From contig WHVD01000146.1 in assembly GCA_015178975.1 (NCBI GenBank), positions 62,001 to 126,000 on the forward strand: a stretch of DNA of 64,000 nt, written 5' to 3'. The notes under the pieces are model-generated. The model saw only the letters and a program-made list of their open reading frames with translations, made no database searches and was not told the origin of the DNA. This DNA is from Hysterangium stoloniferum (taxonomy: Eukaryota > Basidiomycota > Agaricomycetes > Hysterangiales > Hysterangiaceae). Within the stretch, counting starts at the first letter, position 1. Each line of letters opens with the position of its first letter. Shown piece after piece: positions 21,894-31,572 of this stretch. Both the position numbers and the translations under genes were made by a program.

Positions 21894-22669
21894 CACTGAA
21901 ACAATACCTCTGTGTATATTGTAATTATCAACAGGACAATTGGAAATCCCTATTACTCCTTGCAGAATTTGCATACAATAACACACCCTCTGCAACTACT
22001 GGCATTTCCCCATTTTTCACAAATAAAGGTTATAATCCAAATATCACAGTGCACCTGGAATGGAATCTTGCCTCTGCCTGTGCTCAGGAATTTGTAATGG
22101 ACCTTGATAAACTCCACCAAGAACTCCAGAAAACGATAATATCAGCACAAGAACAATATCAACGTTCAGCAGACTGAAACCGGATTCTGCCACCTAATTT
22201 CAAAATTGGTGATTGTGTTTTTGTTAATGCACAATTTTTCTGGACTACCTGTCCATCTAAAAAACTCACTGAGAAATATTTAGGTCCTTTTGAAATATTA
22301 GCACAAGCCAGTTCTGTATCCTGGACCCTGTGGCTTCCAGACAATACATGTGTGGTACATCCAGTATTTCATGTCTCTATGTTAGAACTGTGTACTGCTA
22401 ACACAATTCCAGACTGAGTGCAATCTCCACCCCCTCCAGTCATTATAGATGGAGAACCCGAGTTTGAAATCTCACAAATTTTAGACTCAAAAATAGATAA
22501 CCATCAACATGCTTGTAAATTGCTCTACTTGGTCAAGTGGGTGGGCTATGAGGGCACCAACAAAGAAACTTCCTGGATTTTGGCCACAGAGCTCAGGAAT
22601 GCCATGGAGATCATTACTGATTTTCACATGGCTTACCCACTCAAACCAGGGCCACTGTCCTTGCTCTGA

Positions 22670-22857
22670 CCGCATTATCTGCAGACCCTGGACCCATTTC
22701 ATTTTTCCCTGCCACCCTATGTCTCTCTTGCTTTACAGGTTTTGACTTTGTCTTATTTGCTTTTAATGGAAATCCCACAGATTTTCTCTATCTTTTCACG
22801 CTCTTTGATTTTTTCTTAAAATAATAAAATTAAAAATAATAATAAGAAACTTATTAT
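22670..22857. other. Spacer between convergent pol and antisense gene of element A
   Basis: About 190 bp, AT-rich at its right end (AATAATAAAATTAAAAATAA near 22822). It lies between the end of pol on the plus strand and the end of the antisense gene on the minus strand, so it probably holds the polyadenylation signals of both. Confidence 0.5.
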
Positions 22858-23835
22858 TTAGTCTTCTACTTCTATAGGCAGGCTTTTCTGTTTTCTCGCT
22901 CTAACAAACTCTTCATGGAGTCCTCTCAACTCCTGAACATCCACACCCTCCACTTCCTCGGACCCCTCAGACTCCACTTCCTTGGCTGGGTCATAGGCCT
23001 TTTCACCTTGCATATACTTGTGGAAATATCCACGGAACATTGCAAGGCCACCCACTAACTCTTGTAAGAGACCATTGGTCTCTTCCATCAAGTCGTTCTG
23101 GGCCTCTATGGCCACCACAATCCATCCCATTACCTCCTCTGACAACCCCACCTTTTCCATGGTACCCACGGCTTCCTGGACCCTGGACCCAGATGCTTCC
23201 TGTACCAGTGAGCACCTGGCTTTCAAGTGCACACAGGGCCAGCAGCCTGGGCCCCAGCCAGATTTTTGGAAGCAATCAGTGTTCCAGTCATTACAACCAG
23301 AACACTGCAGGATGTTTTTGGTGCTCAGACAGGTTGGGGCATTTTTCCAGGTCTTCTATCCAAGGACCATTAGTAATGACATTCTCTGTGGATGACCCAC
23401 TTACTTTTTGAGGACTCCCTGTATCACCCTCAGACTCTGATTCCACCTCAGCCACTTTGCACTGTTTAAAATATGTCAGTAAGAATTGATATCGAGAATA
23501 CTGACTTTTCCCGTGGCCACTGTGGACACCTTGGCACATTCCACAGCAACCTGAGCGGCTTCTGCATCTGCTGCAGCTTTTAAAGCCACCTCCTCTTCTT
23601 CTCTCTTCCTCTTCTCCCCCACCTCCACAGCCTCCTTCTCTGTGGTCAACACTGCCTGGATCTTCCTATCCAGCTCCTCCTCCTCTCTCACTTTATGTGT
23701 GGCCTCATCTCATTGATGCCATTGTTCTTCACATTGCTCAAGTAATTGAGCAGGGGATAGAGGTGCTCAGTAGGTGGACCCCATGGATGACCCGGCAATA
23801 TGGGATGGTTTGCGAGGTGTTGGTTTTGGTCCCAT
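22858..23835 (-). pseudogene. Antisense coiled-coil / Zn2Cys6-like accessory gene of element A
   Basis: It is encoded opposite to gag-pol. A possible start is the ATG at 23835 (MGPKPTPRKP). An acidic/basic coiled coil follows (23700-23530), then a donor-like GTCAGT after a TGK codon run and a short acidic exon (VAEVESESEGD), then a second GTAAGT donor. A cysteine block follows with spacing C-x2-C-x6-C-x9-C-x2-C-x6-C (about 23310-23215), and then an alpha-helical acidic tail ending at 22858. The six-Cys spacing fits the Zn(II)2Cys6 consensus of fungal DNA-binding proteins. Two stops (near 23774 and 23716) and one frame change before the Cys block make this copy a likely pseudogene. Element B carries the counterpart at 26719-27823 with the same exon plan. 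Confidence 0.7.
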
Positions 23836-24478
23836 AGGGTCATACTTTATTGAATATACAAAATTTTACTGAATAATCCTCATATTTTTTAAGTGAGACT
23901 ATTCCTTCTGGCCATGACAACTTATTCTATGAGTTTATATTTAATTACCTGAAATATCTTTGGGTTAAACAAGATTATTTGGGTTATGACTTAATATTTG
24001 GGTTATGACTTAATCTTTGGGTTATGATGTATTCTCTTGTATACAAGCAAACTTTCAAATATATTTCATATAATTTAAATTTTGGTTTAGAGAGTTAACC
24101 AGAACTATCTGGGGTACCAATCCCCATTGTCCAATTTATTCCAAAAGAATAATCTACAGATGATTGTTTGACTAAATTTTGTCAGATATAGGATAAATAT
24201 TAATATTTTTGCATTCTTCAGAGTGATACCTAATCAACTGAATTTGATTAAATATTAATTCTACAACAAACAATATGAATGTATATACTTTATTGAATAA
24301 ATTGTTTTTAAAGTTTTGGGTTATCCTCCATAGTGATGAGATGGGGTATTAGAAGAAAAAGAAAATTGAATATTTTCAATTTCTTATAGGCAGTTCACTT
24401 TTGAACTTTACCTTCCAGATCACCCAACGTTTTGACACATAAGTGTAACCAACAAACTCAGCCTCAAAGGGAGGATAC
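23836..24478. other. Element A region between antisense gene and 3' LTR
   Basis: AT-rich and non-coding. It contains a short direct repeat, TTTGGGTTATGACTTAAT, at about 23960-24015. It should hold the promoter of the antisense gene and ends in the polypurine tract before the LTR. Confidence 0.5.
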
Positions 24479-24641
24479 TGTTACAACCAGAAATCCTCAG
24501 AACCCACAGGTTTCCCGTTCAGTCCTGTTTGAAATTGGACACTGCAATCTACAAGGGCACAGCACATAAGCTGAAGCCATGTCCTTCCTGGAACTTCCAT
24601 GGGTTTCTCTGGAAACCCACTTGTGAGCCACGAGCTTAACA
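24479..24641 (+). mobile_element. 3' LTR of element A, internally deleted
   Basis: It starts TGTTACAACCAG, then jumps directly to the AAATCCTCAGAACCC part of the LTR and ends GAGCTTAACA. Relative to the 5' LTR, about 310 bp including the TATA region are missing. It retains CAGCACATAAGCTGAAGCC. Confidence 0.85.
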
Positions 24642-25096
24642 CCTCATACACACTGTTAAGGTGCTCCAGTATTTCAAACAGAGAAGATAGTACAATAAGA
24701 TCTAAAGACAACACTTAGCTCACTTAACCAGAGGGCTGAAGTACTAAGATTATGGGGTAAAGGGTTGCAGCTTGCTGACAACATCTTCAAGGGTATTAGA
24801 GAGGGAGTAAAGTGGCTGAAGACTAAATGGGGATAATCTAAGTTGATATTAGAACTGAAGAATAGTAGCATACATGGTAGGAACTTTATACAAAGGTGTA
24901 ATAGATGAGTGGAGGTCCAATCAAGGAAGCAAGAAGTAGTGACAGGTTGAAAGAAGCATGGAAAGGGATAAGGATCAAATTACAGTTGGGACACTGTAGG
25001 CAGTGACACCATGGTCAGGGGTACCAATAGCAGGACACTGGAGGGTGAGGAGGGTAAAACAAGGTTGCAGGGGGCTGAATGACTGGGATTCTAACA
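24642..25096 (-). mobile_element. LTR family X, copy 2, right piece
   Basis: It continues the LTR split by element A; its first five bases CCTCA are the target duplication. It aligns with 13526-14095 (TGTTAAGGTGCTCCAGTATTTC, GACAACACTTAGCT, AAGAATAGTAGCATACATGGTAGG). On the minus strand the LTR would start TGTTAGAATCCC at 25096. Confidence 0.7.
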
Positions 25097-25135
25097 TAAT
25101 CCACTATTGGGTGCCTCCAACATCAGTATCCCTGA

Positions 25136-25642
25136 TGATGGTGTCCTAATGACTCATACTCGAGCTATTTCCTTGTATCATTTACTTGTGTGATTTGCTT
25201 TTTCTACACTCCTATTCTTTCTGTCTACTCATACTTTGATTTGTCACTTGTTTGTTCCATCTCACTCTTCTATCACTCTTTGTAATCCCATTTTGGAACT
25301 CTGCCATGTTGTACTAGCTTAGTATAAAGTCTCTACCTGTATTATACTATTCCTCAGTCCAAATATTGACTTATGTATTCTCCCATTCTATTATTAGTAT
25401 CTCATACTCTAATCTTTGGCAAGTTTGAGACTCTAATCATTTTCAGCCTTAGACTCCAGCCCTCTGGTTATCAGCTAAGCTTGCTTGTTTCTGATATACT
25501 GGAGCACCCAGACAGTTTATGTGAGGATGCAACATATAAGTTGAAGCCAAGCATCAATTGTCTTGGAACTGGACCCTCTGATTAAGCGCTATGGACCTCC
25601 CGATCTTCTGCTTAATTTCCCATTGTTCTTAACACCTTAACA
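25136..25642 (+). mobile_element. Probable LTR family X fragment in plus orientation
   Basis: An AGTATAAAG box lies near 25322. AATATTGACTTATGTATTC at 25360 matches the reverse complement of 13715-13735. The R/U5 motif CAACATATAAGTTGAAGCCA is near 25530, and the end CACCTTAACA is at 25642. The left boundary is unclear. Confidence 0.45.
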
Positions 25643-25989
25643 ATGTAACAGTGAAGTCATTAAAACAGTCACTAAGACAGCCATTCATATGACCAATCTA
25701 TAACCAAACACAAACAGAATGTGAGGCTAAAGATTGCTTCATCTCTCCCTCCTTCCCTTCTGACACTTTTCTGCACTTAGAACTATGCTTAACACTGATC
25801 CTGGTTTAGGGTTCTTAGATTAAGTAAGAAACATGTAATGAAATAAGTGCAATAAGGCAAATTAAGTTGAATTCAATGCATAACTGTAAGCCTGGTGAGG
25901 CTTACCACAATGGACCTTTAATATTTAGTATCTGTTTCCTTAGATAATTAGGATAAATGTGTATAGTAGTTTTTTCATCATCATTTTAC
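25643..25989. other. Spacer between element A region and element B
   Basis: No gene and no recognised repeat. It ends with the target duplication TTTAC (25985-25989) of element B. Confidence 0.5.
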
Positions 25990-26533
25990 TGTTAAGTGCC
26001 GTGTTGGGAACTTATTCCGAAACTATCGGAAAGTCACCGGGAAGTCAGGAACTATCGGATAGGGTCAGGACGTCAGCTTCAGCTTATGTGCTGCACCTCT
26101 ACACAAATGCTCAAAGTCCTTAATTTCAGAGGTGAGACTTACAATGGAAGATACGGATATTCAGAGTTCCGAAGAGTTCCGAATATCGAGCGTACAGAAA
26201 GACAGGAGAAGGAATAAGAAACTAAGTCGATATCAGATCTAAGGTAAAGTACAAATTCGCGGAAACTAATATAAGTCTACTCGTTATTGTACTACAAACT
26301 GAGACCATAATAAGACGGAAACAGAAATGTTCTTAAAACGGAAATACAATAAGACACATTAGGGAGACAATATTCTGAAACGGGAATACAACAAACAAAT
26401 GAGTGAATACTTGTCAATGGACAAATTACCAAATGCGGAACAAGGGAATAATGCGGATGATACAGTAACCATGATGTTCCGTAGTTGGGGATCGGAAGTC
26501 AGATATTGAAACATCCGGGAACGGGTCGTAACA
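25990..26533 (-). mobile_element. 3' LTR of element B
   Basis: A 544-bp LTR, reading TGTTACGACCCG at its minus-strand start and ending CACTTAACA. It includes the minus-strand CAGCACATAAGCTGAAGC motif near 26078-26098. Confidence 0.93.
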
Positions 26534-26718
26534 GTACCCCCCTGTTAGGCCGAAATCCCATAGAGGCGATTAGGTACTAAAGTGATTGAAGCGATGGCTG
26601 ATTATTATGTGTCGTGAAATTTACGCAATTCTGGAGGTGAGAGTTTCGGCTGATGTTCTGAGTATAAAAACCTCCAAATATTCGAATTAACGTTTTTGTT
26701 TCTTCATCCACAACTTGT

Positions 26719-27823
26719 ATGTTGATACATCGGCCACTGTTCATCACTACCCCGGAAGATTCAGATACCAAAATTGCCATGCTTCAGAAAATGTCGAAAG
26801 TTGCAGAACTTCAACAAAAACGACAAAGGATGGAGGAGTTGAAGCGACGACAGGAGGAGGAGGAAAAGGCATTGATACAGGAGTTGAAAGATGCGGAAGA
26901 GGCGGAAAAATGGGAGTTGGAGCGGGCAAAGGCGGAGGCTCAGAAAAGGAAGGAAGAGGTGGAAAGGTTACAGCGGGAGTCAGAAGCAGCAAAAAAACGT
27001 GAGGAGATAAGGGAGGGAAAAGTAAGTGATATCCATAATTTCCATGGTTTCAACCGATAATTATTGGGTACAGTGAAAGGCCGTAGAGGTGGAGGTAGAG
27101 GGAGAAGCTGGACCTTCAAGTCCTAAAGTAAGTGCATCTACAAAAGGATCAGTAATTGATTAACTTCCGAAACAGAAGCCAAAGGTCAACGCTCCGGAAC
27201 GGATGGAAGTGGTCCATGAAAATCTGTGTTATCAATGTTCCATACAGAGTATGACGTGTTGGAAACAGAAGGTAAAATGGGGCGGAACTTGCTATCCCTG
27301 CATGGTTCTTAAACTTCCGTGCACTCTTGCCTCGAAACGGGTTCCAAAAGGTGAGAAGCCTCAGAGAACTAACAACGCGGAAAGTTCAGGAGCTGCCAAA
27401 GCTGCGGAAACTGAGGTACTGAAAACGGATAGTACGGGCATGGAGCTCCTCAAGGACACCATTGACATGTTAGTCTTTATCGGGACAGAGGTTATGAAAA
27501 TGCGGGATACTCTAGATCGCCATAATGAGATCCAGGAAAAAGGTTTCTGTTCGTTGGTCTGAAATTTCCGGAGACAAAACAAATTCCTGGAGAAGGTAAT
27601 GGTTAGCATCGGTGTGATCGCAGTTTTCAAGAGATTTTCCGATAAGGCAAGGGAACAGCCTAACGATCTGTTGGCGGAATATGTCAAAAAGAGATGGGAG
27701 TCAGGGAAAGGACCGGAAAGTGAAGATGAAGAGGTACAGGATATGGTGGAGAGTGCGGAGATTGCGGATGATATGGGAGTGGAAATGGAAGGAGGATTTG
27801 GGGTGTCAGAAACTTTAAAATAG
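26719..27823 (+). CDS. Antisense coiled-coil / Zn2Cys6-like accessory gene of element B
   Basis: It is encoded on the strand opposite to gag-pol, converging on the chromodomain end of pol. Exon 1 (26719-27021) gives a charged coiled coil rich in Glu, Lys and Arg. Intron 1 is 27022-27079 (GTAAGT...AAAG) and exon 2 is a short acidic run (AVEVEVEGEAGPSSPK). Intron 2 is 27128-27175 (GTAAGT...ACAG). Exon 3 from 27176 holds the cysteine block C-x2-C-x6-C-x10-C-x2-C-x6-C (about residues 131-161 of the spliced product), then helical segments. A TGA at 27560-27562 (possibly a mutated CGA) interrupts; the same frame continues to a stop at 27823. The Cys spacing satisfies the fungal Zn2Cys6 consensus. 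Function is inferred only: perhaps nucleic-acid binding or regulation of the element. The start is uncertain, since an upstream exon is possible. Confidence 0.7.
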
Positions 27824-27920
27824 ATGAAAATAAATTTGACTTGTATGATTTCAAAAAACGAGTGTGATATCGGAAATAGTGGAAGTGTCGGAAACTGAAC
27901 AGAAAGAAAAAACGGAAGAG

Positions 27921-30900
27921 TCAGAGTGATGATAAGGGTCCGGGTTTGTTTGGGTAAGCTGTGTGGAAATCAGTAACAATTTCCATAGCGTGTCCGAGTT
28001 CCGTGGCCAATATCCATGAAGTTTCCTCATCGGTACCTTCATAACCTGCCCATTTAACTAAATAGAGCAATTTACAAGTACGTCGGCGATTGTTGATTTT
28101 AGAGTCCAAAATTTCGGAAACTTCAAATTCGGGTGGGGGTTCTCCATCAATGATGACCGGAGGGGATGGAGGTTGAATATGTTCTGGGATTTTGTTAGGA
28201 ACACAGGGTTCTAACATGGAAACGTGGAAAACGGGATGAACTGCTCGCATACTATCGGGAAGTCGGAGAGTCTATGAGAGTGAACCGGCTTGTGCTATAA
28301 TTTCAAAAGGGCCTAAGAATTTCTCAGCGAGTTTTTTAGAAGGTCGGGTAGTACGGAAGAATTGAGCTTTTACAAAAACCTGATCACCGATTTTAAAATT
28401 AGGAGGCAGGATCCTGTTTTTGTCCGTGGAACGTTGATAATATTCCTGTGCAGAAGAAATAGCTTTTTGAAGTTCTTGATGTAATTTGTCGAGGTCGGTA
28501 ATAAATTCTTGAGCACGGACAGAAGCCAAATCTCGTTCGGAATGTACAGTGAGATTTGGATTATAGCCTTTGTTGGCAAAAAAAGGAGATACACCAGTAG
28601 TTGCGTTCGGAGAGTTATTGTAGGCAAATTCTGTGATCGGGAGAAGGGATTTCCAGTTGTCCTGTTGATAATTGCAATAGATGCGGAGGTATTGTTCCAA
28701 TGTTTGATTTACATGTTCCGTTTGTCCATCACCTTCCGGGTGATATCCCGAGGTGAAGTGTAGTTTCATGTCGAGGGCTTTTCCGAGGGCCTGGAAAAAA
28801 TGGGAGATGAACTTGGAGCCTCAATTGGAAGTTACGTGAGAAGGAACTCCATGTTTGGAAAATACATGAATAATGAAAAGTTCCGCTAATTGTAAGGACG
28901 TGATTGTATCATGAGTGGGTATGAAAATGCCTTGTTTCGAGAATCGATCCACAACAACTAGAATAGATGTAAAGCCTTCGGAAGTCGGGAGTTGTTTGAT
29001 AAAATCCATGGAAATTGAGTTCCAAGGTTTTTCTGGTATCGGGAGTTGCTTGAGAAGGCCGTACGGCTTATGCCTCTGGGTTTTGGAGCGTAAGCAGGTG
29101 GTGCATGACTTACAGAACTGGGTTACGAAATCTCGGAGGTTGGGCCAAGTGTATTCTCTACGGATTAAACCAAGAGTATTATTAATGCTGTAATGTCCAG
29201 AGATCAGATGATCGTGTTTATACTGAAGTACGCGGAGTCGGAGATTGTTGGAATCTGGAATGTAGATACGTCCATTGAGACGGATAAAATCTTGAGAGTC
29301 TTGTGACCATCGGGGTTGGTCGGGATTATCGGGAACTTCTAAATGTGGCTTGAGAACCGGATCAGAAGTGAGTGCGGAAAGAATATCTTGATGTAATTGC
29401 TCAATGTCCATAATCATGACACTACACATAATTGGATAGTAGAGGGAAGTTGCTCGAATAGATGCGGAAAGTTGTTGCATTGTAAAAACTGGTTTCAAGT
29501 TATGTGGATTAACAACGGCATAGTTACTGTCCCCCTCTTTAGGATAGATGTCCCATCGTCGAGTCATGGCATCTGGTTTTCCACCAAGACGTCCGGGTCA
29601 GAAACGGATAATCATGTTGAAAGCGGAAAGGAATTCAGACCAGCGGGCTTGCTGGCGGGTTAAAAGTTTAGTGGTAGAAAAATATTCGAGATTTTTGTGA
29701 TTGGTAACAACGTCAACGGGAGTTGCGGAACCTTTGAGATAATGGCGCCAATGTTTGAAAGCTTCAAAAATTGCCAAAAGTTCCTTATCATGAACATCGT
29801 AGTTGAGTTCGGACACTTTCAGTGTCCGAGAAAGAAATGCAACCGGATGAATTTCACCGTCGGAATCTTGAATGGAAAGAATCACGGCAATTGCATAATC
29901 AGAAGTATCGGTTTCCACAATAATCGGAACATCAGGTTTCCAATGGGAAAGAATCGGGGCAGAAGTGAAAGCATTTTTTAAAGTCTGAAAGGCGGAGCGG
30001 CATTTGTCGTCAAAGACCCATGGTTGAGCTTTACGGGTGAGACGAGTGAGCGGTACTGTAATGTCCGAGTAGTTCCAAATAAAACGACAGTAAAAGTTGG
30101 TGAAACCTAAAAATGACTGAATATCCTTGACTTTCCGTGGTTCGGGCCAGTCACGGACAACTTGAACCTTGGCTTCATCCATACAGAGACCGTCAGGTCC
30201 GATAATGAAACCTAAGTATTCAATAGAATCCATGTCAAAGTAGCATTTTTTACCGTTGGTGAAAAGACCGTTTTTACGAAGTCTTCGGAAAACTTCACGG
30301 ACCTGTTTGTCGTGGAGAGTGGGATCCTCGGAAAATACCAAAATGTTGTCCAAATAGACTATGACACATACGTCAAGCATGTTGGAAAATATATCATTAA
30401 CAAAACATTGAAAAGCGGAAGGGGCGTTGGTAAGGCCGAACGGCATAACCAACCATTCAAAGGATCCACAGCGAGTCCGAAAAGCGATTTTCCATTCGTC
30501 ACCCTCGGCAATTCGGACCAAGTGATAGGCATGTTTGAGGTCTATTTTGGTGTAGATTCGAGCTTTCCGTGGGGCGTCGAGTAAATCGGTAACGAGTGGA
30601 AGTGGATACTTATCTTTCCGTGTGATGGAATTTAATCCTCTGAAATCAACACAGAGTCGAAGGGAACCATCCTTCTTCCTGATGAAAAGGACAGGTGCTC
30701 CATACGGAGACTTTGAGGGACGGATAAAACCTATCGACAGATGTTCATCCAGAAACTCCCGAATAGACGAAAGTTCCGATTGGGATAATGGGTAAATAGG
30801 TCCTAATGGAGGGTTTGAACCGGGCTCAATATCAATTTTTAAGTCGTAGGGCCTATGTGGTGCAAGCCTGTCAGCCTTTTGCTTACTGAAAATGTCTGCG

Positions 30901-31538
30901 AAATCATGGTATTTCTTGGGAATTCCTTCCAGGTCGGCTTTTAGCTTGGATAATTCTGGAGTTGCAAAATGTCCAGATGCTTCATCAACTTTTAAGCTGA
31001 TCGAAAAACACTGTGAGCCATCCAGTTTACTCGCCCTAACAAATGCCGAAGCGTTGATGAGAGAGATTTTTGGAGGCACGGAGGTTTTGGTAGAAGCCGG
31101 AGATGCCGCTGATGCTGAAAAGGCATTGGCCGGAAAAGACGCTACAGGAGGAACTGAAGTGTCGGGAATTTGGAAATTAATACTGCCCAATACCCAGTCA
31201 ATCAACGGATTATATCGGGTGAGCCAGTTGTATCCAAGAACTACCGAACAGCTAGAGTCCAACTGTGTTACGAAAAAAGTAACCATCTGGGATGTTCCAC
31301 AAGGGAACCAGATAGACATGTCGCAGGCTTGGGTAATTGCCGTATTGCTAGTGCCGTCAAACAAACGTAAGGAAATTGCGGGAACAGAATGGAGTTTCAG
31401 ATTATGTTTCATGGCAAAGGTGGTATCTACAAAACAGTGTGTGGAGCTGGAATCTATCAGAGCTCGGAACACTAAATTTCCAAGAAAGTCAGAAACGAGT
31501 TTTACAAATAATGAATCAGGATTAGAGAGAGCGGACAC
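27921..31538 (-). pseudogene. Element B pol (PR-RT-RNase H-integrase-chromodomain), three premature stops
   Basis: One frame from 31538 contains a retropepsin-like ALIDSSSTHCFVD (usual DSG reads DSS), RT with [25 protein letters not shown] and YLDN at the catalytic YxDD site, then RNase H (ETDTSDYA, LNYDVHDKELLAI). After a TGA at 29598 the frame resumes with the integrase HHCC finger (29190-29080), a catalytic core (MDFIKQLP, HVTSN) and, after a TGA at 28821, GYHPEGDGQTEHVNQ. After a TAG at 28272 comes the IN C-terminus and a chromodomain (LLYLVKWAGYEG, about 28075-28035) ending at 27921. Domains are complete and collinear with chromoviruses; the three single-codon stops block full translation. 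Degenerate RT (YLDN) and protease (DSS) motifs also suggest loss of activity. Confidence 0.93.
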
Positions 31539-31572
31539 GTTGAGACGGGTAACCTCGGAAACACAGAGAGAG

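Larger units (their letters stand above)
16900..22669 (+). pseudogene. Element A pol (PR-RT-RNase H-integrase-chromodomain) pseudogene
   Basis: Remains of the Gypsy Pol lie in order: a retropepsin with its active-site residues deleted (ALLD joined to HCFVD near 17035), RT (18000-18900, with YLDN at the catalytic YxDD position and FEWLVMPF), RNase H (18960-19188 and 20034-20221), integrase zinc finger (20540-20690) and catalytic core (20690-21059 and 21894-22000), the IN C-terminal region and a chromodomain (LLYLVKWVGYEG, 22520-22560) that would read histone marks. Stops and frame changes occur throughout, for example TGA at 18272, TGA at 18655, TAG at 18843 and TAG at 20218. Three solo LTRs cut it. 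It cannot encode an active enzyme. Confidence 0.92.
14404..24641 (+). mobile_element. Element A: decayed Gypsy (chromovirus) retrotransposon with four nested insertions
   Basis: The 5' LTR 14404-14882 starts TGTTATGACTGG, and the 3' LTR remnant 24479-24641 ends GAGCTTAACA after a GGGAGGATAC polypurine tract. A perfect target duplication CCTCA lies at 14399-14403 and 24642-24646. Gag, protease, RT, RNase H, integrase and chromodomain are in the usual Gypsy order on the plus strand but full of stops. Four later insertions (16047-16719, 17177-17623, 19189-20028, 21060-21893) interrupt it; excising each one restores the homology to element B at the codon level. It carries an antisense gene at 22858-23835. 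Confidence 0.93.

Noticed and set aside
24654-25642. A 989-bp LTR from TGTTAAGGTG to CACCTTAACA
   Set aside because: The ends look like inverted termini, but comparison with 13434-14095 and 59195-59760 shows TGTTAAGGTG is internal to LTR family X and the flanking pentamers do not match.
26747-26992. Pro-rich minus-strand ORF
   Set aside because: Reverse shadow of the Glu/Lys-rich coiled coil on the plus strand.
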